Assembly: GCA_035384565.1 (NCBI GenBank) | Contig: DAOOIT010000046.1 | Location: 1-47,602 of the forward strand | Length of the DNA stretch: 47,602 bases | DNA from: Planctomycetota bacterium | GTDB taxonomy: Bacteria > Planctomycetota > PUPC01 > DSUN01 | Reading direction: 5' to 3' | Part shown: positions 43,822 to 47,602 of the stretch, piece by piece | How positions within the stretch are numbered: position 1 is the stretch's first letter | How the letters are laid out: every line of letters starts with the position of its first letter | The notes under the pieces: generated by a model | Told to the model about the DNA's origin: nothing | Database searches by the model: none | What the model saw: only the letters and a program-made list of their open reading frames with translations | Program-made: the position numbers and the translations under genes

Positions 43822-44889
43822 TCATCTTTCCTCGTCGCGCCAGGGGAAGACGTGGACAGCCTCGGGTTCGAAGCCCAAGGCCACCGCCTGGCCGATGCTG
43901 AGTCCAGACGCCGCATAATCGCGCTTGGTCTGGAGCACTACGAAGCGGTTACCGCGCGTGGCGACCTCATAGCGGACGACCGGGCCACGGTCTGAGATCT
44001 CCGCCACCGTGCCTTCCAGCCGGTTTTGCAGGGCCGCCGGCGCATTGGCCGGGCCGATCAGCACCCGTTCGGGCCGCACGCAGAGGCCCACGCGGCCGGC
44101 CACCGCACCGCGCGCCAGCAAAGAGCCGCAGGCGAGCGCGATGCGGACGCCGCTGCCCTCGCGGACCGCCGTGCCTTCGAAGACATTCTCGGTGCCCACG
44201 AAGCGCGCAACAAAGGGGCTGTTGGGGCGCTCGAAAACGTCGTCCTTCGGGCCGAATTGAAGCAGGCGGCCGCTGCGCAGGATGCCCAGAGTGTGGCCGA
44301 GGATGCGGGCCTCCTCCTGATCGTGGGTCACGTGCAGGATCGTGGTGCCGAGCTGGTGATGGAGCGCGGCGATCTCGGCGCGAAGGGCCTCCTTAGCCAG
44401 GGGGTCCAGGGCAGCGAGCGGCTCGTCGAGCAGCAGCACGCGTGGCTCGATGGCCAGCGCCCGGGCGACCGCCACCTTCTGCATCTCCCCGCCCGAGAGT
44501 GCGGCAGTGTCCCGGTCCAGCAGTGCTGAGATCGCCAACAGGTCGGCCACGCGCTCGACCCGCTTCGCCCGCTCGGAGCGCTCGACGCCGTGGTAGCGCA
44601 ACCCATAGGCGATGTTCGCCCGCACCGAGAGATGCGGAAAGAGCATTGAGCGCTGGTAGACGAAGCCGATGCCCCTCCGCTCGGGCGGCAGGAGTGTCAC
44701 GTTCTGCCCGTCGAGCCACACCTCGCCAGCCTCGGGGCGGTTGATGCCCACGATGGTCTCCAGCAGCACCGTCTTGCCGCAACCGGTGGGGCCAAGCAGA
44801 ACACCGTAGTCGCCGGTGGCCAGCTCGAAGCTGATCCCCTGCAACTGGAAGGCGCCCAAACGCTTAGTCAGTCCGACGACTCGAACCAC
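43822..44889 (-). CDS. molybdate/tungstate-type ABC transporter ATP-binding protein
   Basis: 355 residues. GTG at 44889 is the start; it overlaps the permease gene by 26 bases. Walker A GPTGCGKT at residues 33-40, Q-loop Q in GFVYQRSMLFPHLSV, signature LSGGEMQKVAVARAL, Walker B VLLLDEPLAALDP, switch His in HVTHDQEEA. The last 110 residues form a TOBE-type ligand/regulatory domain (VGLCVRPERVLIG, GTVAEISDRGPVVRYEV). Close in layout to ModC/WtpC/TupC, which power uptake of molybdate or tungstate, but CysA- or PotA-like substrates cannot be ruled out by sequence alone. Paired with the permease gene upstream. Confidence 0.88.
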   Translation of the reverse strand: MVRVVGLTKRLGAFQLQGISFELATGDYGVLLGPTGCGKTVLLETIVGINRPEAGEVWLDGQNVTLLPPERRGIGFVYQRSMLFPHLSVRANIAYGLRYHGVERSERAKRVERVADLLAISALLDRDTAALSGGEMQKVAVARALAIEPRVLLLDEPLAALDPLAKEALRAEIAALHHQLGTTILHVTHDQEEARILGHTLGILRSGRLLQFGPKDDVFERPNSPFVARFVGTENVFEGTAVREGSGVRIALACGSLLARGAVAGRVGLCVRPERVLIGPANAPAALQNRLEGTVAEISDRGPVVRYEVATRGNRFVVLQTKRDYAASGLSIGQAVALGFEPEAVHVFPWRDEER

Positions 44890-46186
44890 AACCGTGGCCC
44901 CAGATGGTGCGGATGTTCCGCCACAGGGTGCGCGAGGCCAGAAGGTGCAGGCCCGCGAACACAGTGACGCACAGGACAATCATGAGGATGGCGAGCGAAG
45001 CGTGCTGGCCCCTCTCGCCGGCCTCGATGAACTGCTTGTAGATGCGCACGGGCATCGTCTCGGGGTGCTCGGCCACCACGCTCACCGAGGCGAACTCGCC
45101 AATGGCCCGCCCCCAGGTGAGGATGCAGCCCATGAAGATGCCGCGCGCGGCCAGCGGCAGCGTCACGCGGAAGAAGGTTGCCATCGGGCGGGCCCCAAGG
45201 GTGCGTGAAACGTGCTCTAGCCTCAGATCAACCCCCTGGAACGCCGCCATCGCGGAGCGAATGAGGAAGGGGCTGCTCACGAAGGTCTGGGCGGCGACGA
45301 TGCCCTTCCAATCGTTGGCTAGCACGATGCCGAAGTTCGAACGAAGCCAGTCGCCCAGCGGCTGACGTGGCCCCAGCAATGCGATGAGGGCGATGCCCGC
45401 TACGGGGGGCGGGAGAATGATCGGCAGGTCCACCAGCGCGTCGAGCACCCGGCGGCCTGGGAAGTCGCTCCGCACCAGGAAGTAGGCGAGCGGCACGCCC
45501 AGCGCCAGCACCACAAGTGTCGTGATGGTGGCTGTTTGCACACTCGTCCACATCGCCCGGCGGGTCTCGGCCGCAGCAGCGTCGGAGCCGAGGAGCGCAG
45601 TGCGAAGGTCCTGTGGCGAGCGGCTCACGCCCAGATTCACGAGGGGAAACAGCACCGCAAGCACAAGCATGAAGCCCAGGGCGAAGCACGCCACCACGAG
45701 ATAGCTGTGTGTCTCCTTTGCCAGTCTAAGTTCCGCCAGGATAACGAGATAGAAGATCGTGAGCAACACCAGGGTCGCCTCGGCGAAGAACGGGAACACC
45801 AGGTAGGCCACGAGCAGCACGACCATGAAGCCGAATGCCTTGGGCATGTGGAACAGGCTGCTTGTGATCATCAAGAAGAGACCGAAGAGCAAGAGGCGGT
45901 GTGTGCCACCAAAGGTCCACGGGGAAGCGGGGGCCACAGCGGCGAATAGCGAAAACAGGACCGCATACCATGCGATGTATCCGCCCTGCATCCATCGCGA
46001 GCGTAAGCTGATATGAAATAGTAGGTTATAGAGGTAGAAGACGTTGGCAGAGAGGAGGAAAACATAGACCGTGGCTGAGCGCAAACCGGGCTTGAGCACG
46101 GGCGCGAGCCACACCCACTCGGCCACCGCGAAGGCAAGCGAGCCGATGGTGAGACCCAGTATCCTCTGTCGCGTGGCTGCTGCCAT
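44864..46186 (-). CDS. ABC transporter permease (ModB/WtpB-type) with extra N-terminal membrane domain
   Basis: 440 residues, against about 230-270 in the family. ATG 46186 with GGGAG just before it. The first ~195 residues are five or six hydrophobic helices (LTIGSLAFAVAEWVW, VFLLSANVFYLYNLLF, YIAWYAVLFSLFAAV, LLFGLFLMITSSLF, FMVVLLVAYLVFPFF) of no family I recognise. The rest is a ModB-type permease: VQTATITTLVVLALGVPLAYF, LDALVDLPIILPPPVAGIAL, VSSPFLIRSAMAAFQGVD, EAA loop EHVSRTLGARPMATFFRVTLP, ILTWGRAIGEFASVS. No substrate-binding protein is encoded in the window; the extra domain might replace or recruit one. Overlaps the ATPase by 26 bases. Confidence 0.85.
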   Translation of the reverse strand: MAAATRQRILGLTIGSLAFAVAEWVWLAPVLKPGLRSATVYVFLLSANVFYLYNLLFHISLRSRWMQGGYIAWYAVLFSLFAAVAPASPWTFGGTHRLLLFGLFLMITSSLFHMPKAFGFMVVLLVAYLVFPFFAEATLVLLTIFYLVILAELRLAKETHSYLVVACFALGFMLVLAVLFPLVNLGVSRSPQDLRTALLGSDAAAAETRRAMWTSVQTATITTLVVLALGVPLAYFLVRSDFPGRRVLDALVDLPIILPPPVAGIALIALLGPRQPLGDWLRSNFGIVLANDWKGIVAAQTFVSSPFLIRSAMAAFQGVDLRLEHVSRTLGARPMATFFRVTLPLAARGIFMGCILTWGRAIGEFASVSVVAEHPETMPVRIYKQFIEAGERGQHASLAILMIVLCVTVFAGLHLLASRTLWRNIRTIWGHGCGSSRRTD

Positions 46187-46466
46187 TCTCCCTACCCAGT
46201 ATCTAAGGCACTGACTGCGAAAAACATGTCCCACCGAGGGACCTGTCAGGTTCGGAACGCGCGCTGACCAGCGACCGAGGCGCAAACCCTCGCGGGATCA
46301 CGGGGTCGAAGGCCCCGAGGCCGCGCAAGGGTGACGGCGGATACTGGACGCACCAGTAGCTGCCCCTGGCATCCTTGCCGCGCGCCCCTCTGTGACATTC
46401 GCTTGACGGCGCACCTATGTGACCTGAAGAAACGTAAGGCAGATGCAAATCACTAGTTACGAAGTC
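46187..46466. other. non-coding gap before the ABC operon, less GC-rich
   Basis: 280 bases between the Gfo/Idh gene end and the permease start. No gene, repeat copy or clear promoter found. The base composition falls here and stays lower in the next gene. Confidence 0.4.
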
Positions 46467-47546
46467 TCATGGTGTTGGCCGAAACCGTGAGCGCACAGGC
46501 ACGGTAGTGCCCGACCCCGAGGCCTCAAGGGCAGCCAGGGTAATGTCGAGGACGTGGTAGGCTGCGTCGCCGGGACAGGTGAGGGGCTTCCCCTTACGGA
46601 TGCCCGCCGCAAGATCGAGCGGCCCCCGCGCCCATTCGACACCGGGATAGGGATTGCCAAGAAGGGGCAGCGATCTCCACTCGCGCTCGCCCGGCTTGCA
46701 CAGGTCTAGCCGAGAATTGAAGCCGACGACCGAGTCGAGCCGCAGTGAGCCGTCCGTGCCGTGGACTTCGATGCCCGCCTGCGCGCTCTTGACAGCGAAG
46801 AAGCTGGCAGTGAGACGGCAGTGAATGCCAGAGTCGAACTCAATAAGAGTACATGTGTGATCCGGATTGGTTACCGTAAACGACTTGCCGGCGTCCGGCC
46901 CTGAGGCGATCGTGCGTTCGCGGAGCCGAATGCCCCCCATAGCCCGGACGGCGGTCGCCGAGCCGAAGACTTGTATGAGCACACTGAGAGGGTAGCAACC
47001 AACGTCGAAGAGCGGCCCCGCTCCGCGACCATAGAAGGCCGCGGGTGCGGGGTGCCAAGCCTCGATACGGCTCCAGTTCATCTCGGCGTAGACCTCCTTC
47101 ACATCGCCGACGAGGCCCTCCTGCACAACCTTCTTGAGGGTCTGCTGGGCCTCGCCGAGGATGACAAACGGAGAGCAGCTCAGCAGAAGTCCTTGCTGTG
47201 CGGCGAGTTGCACGCAGGCCTGCCCGTCCTCGCGGGTGGCGGCGAGGGGCTTCTCGCTGTGCACGTGCTTGCCGCCCCGTAGGAGGCGCTGCGTAACCTC
47301 AGGGTGGGCAAGGTGCACTGTCAGGTTGAGGCCCGCCTCGACCTGAGGATCAGCGATCAGTTCGTCGAGGCTGGCGTAGAGTTTGCACGCGTACTTTGAA
47401 GCGAAGGCTCTGGCGGCCTCGGTGTTGAGGTCATAAGCCCCGACGATTGCCAGCCTGTCGGGGTGCTTCTGCATCGAGTCGGCATACGGCCCGGCAATGT
47501 TCCCGCAGCCGACGAAGGCGAACCCTACGGGTCCTGTCACCCCCAT
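46467..47546 (-). CDS. Gfo/Idh/MocA-family oxidoreductase
   Basis: 359 residues. GGAGAGGAGC before ATG 47546. Rossmann N-domain FAFVGCGNIAGPYADSM, AYDLNTEAARAFA, then the family Lys in HSEKPLA (EKP motif), and the C-terminal alpha/beta domain with EMNWSRIEAW, GAGPLFDVGCYPLSVLIQVFG, where His of GxxxDxGxH is replaced by Cys-Tyr. NAD(P)-dependent sugar or inositol dehydrogenases; substrate unknown. Codon use is less GC-rich (for example TACATGTGTGATCCG) than the neighbours, which may mean recent transfer. The promoter lies at or beyond the window end; the last 56 bases hold nothing else I can support. Confidence 0.9.
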   Translation of the reverse strand: MGVTGPVGFAFVGCGNIAGPYADSMQKHPDRLAIVGAYDLNTEAARAFASKYACKLYASLDELIADPQVEAGLNLTVHLAHPEVTQRLLRGGKHVHSEKPLAATREDGQACVQLAAQQGLLLSCSPFVILGEAQQTLKKVVQEGLVGDVKEVYAEMNWSRIEAWHPAPAAFYGRGAGPLFDVGCYPLSVLIQVFGSATAVRAMGGIRLRERTIASGPDAGKSFTVTNPDHTCTLIEFDSGIHCRLTASFFAVKSAQAGIEVHGTDGSLRLDSVVGFNSRLDLCKPGEREWRSLPLLGNPYPGVEWARGPLDLAAGIRKGKPLTCPGDAAYHVLDITLAALEASGSGTTVPVRSRFRPTP

Positions 47547-47602
47547 GCTCCTCTCCTTTATTGGACGGCCCTTGAAGGCTCGTCAGGATGTCCGGGCTTC
47601 GA

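Noticed and set aside
42568..43995. Open frame on the plus strand with Ile-Gly-Pro-Ile repeats, looking collagen-like
   Set aside because: The repeats come from the palindromic element at 42606-42684; the rest is opposite the polyferredoxin gene.
46187..46466. Search for a substrate-binding protein gene for the ABC transporter
   Set aside because: Only 280 non-coding bases are present; no signal peptide or frame of adequate length.

Overview
The window is a GC-rich chromosomal segment (about 70% G+C by eye, not computed) carrying 34 protein-coding genes, 33 of them complete. I saw no rRNA, tRNA, CRISPR array or transposase gene. The mix of genes points to an uncultured member of the PVC superphylum, most likely Planctomycetota: PQQ-like beta-propeller proteins, a PEP-CTERM/LamG protein, an FHA-GAF histidine-kinase-like protein next to a PKN-type Ser/Thr kinase, secreted esterase and GH116 enzymes, and two sugar/SDR-type oxidoreductases. 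This assignment is an inference; no marker phylogeny was possible.

Layout. 1-3275: 3' half of carB, then pyrG (pyrimidine/arginine precursor and CTP synthesis). 3554-7868: lipoprotein esterase translationally coupled to a membrane-anchored metallophosphoesterase, then an FAD-dependent oxidoreductase. 7869-8706: non-coding, full of palindromic repeats. 8707-10626: secreted C45-type Ntn-hydrolase. 10797-14986: an apparent operon of a STAND-like ATPase with TPRs, a lone GspE-N/MshEN-domain protein, and a receiver-like/RsbW-like ATPase fusion; this is the best candidate here for an undescribed signalling module. 15080-17506: large secreted CsgG/LpoB-like protein with coiled coil and Pro/Ala-rich tail. 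18100-22344 (minus): SDR, orphan Mur ligase coupled to a DUF1016 nuclease. 22463-26525 (plus): GH116 glycosidase, a Phd/PIN toxin-antitoxin pair, a radical SAM protein. 26715-34927 (minus): HTH/zinc protein, PQQ-like propeller, PEP-CTERM protein, purD, HAD phosphatase, SDR. 35064-41101 (plus): FHA-GAF-HATPase, Ser/Thr kinase, rex and priA in one tight unit. 41141-46186 (minus): molybdate/tungstate-type ABC permease and ATPase, NapH-like polyferredoxin, membrane-anchored PQQ-like propeller, in one direction. 46467-47546 (minus): Gfo/Idh/MocA dehydrogenase.

Two themes run across the window. First, many genes have recognisable sigma70-type promoters with 16-18 bp spacers, including a back-to-back pair of near-perfect consensus promoters at 34958-35020. 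Second, there are several families of small palindromic elements, both between genes and inserted in frame inside genes (Mur ligase, GH116 twice, DUF1016 twice), plus a structured non-coding element of about 330-450 bp present twice in inverted orientation. In both copies the same end lies next to the -35 box of an outward-reading gene.
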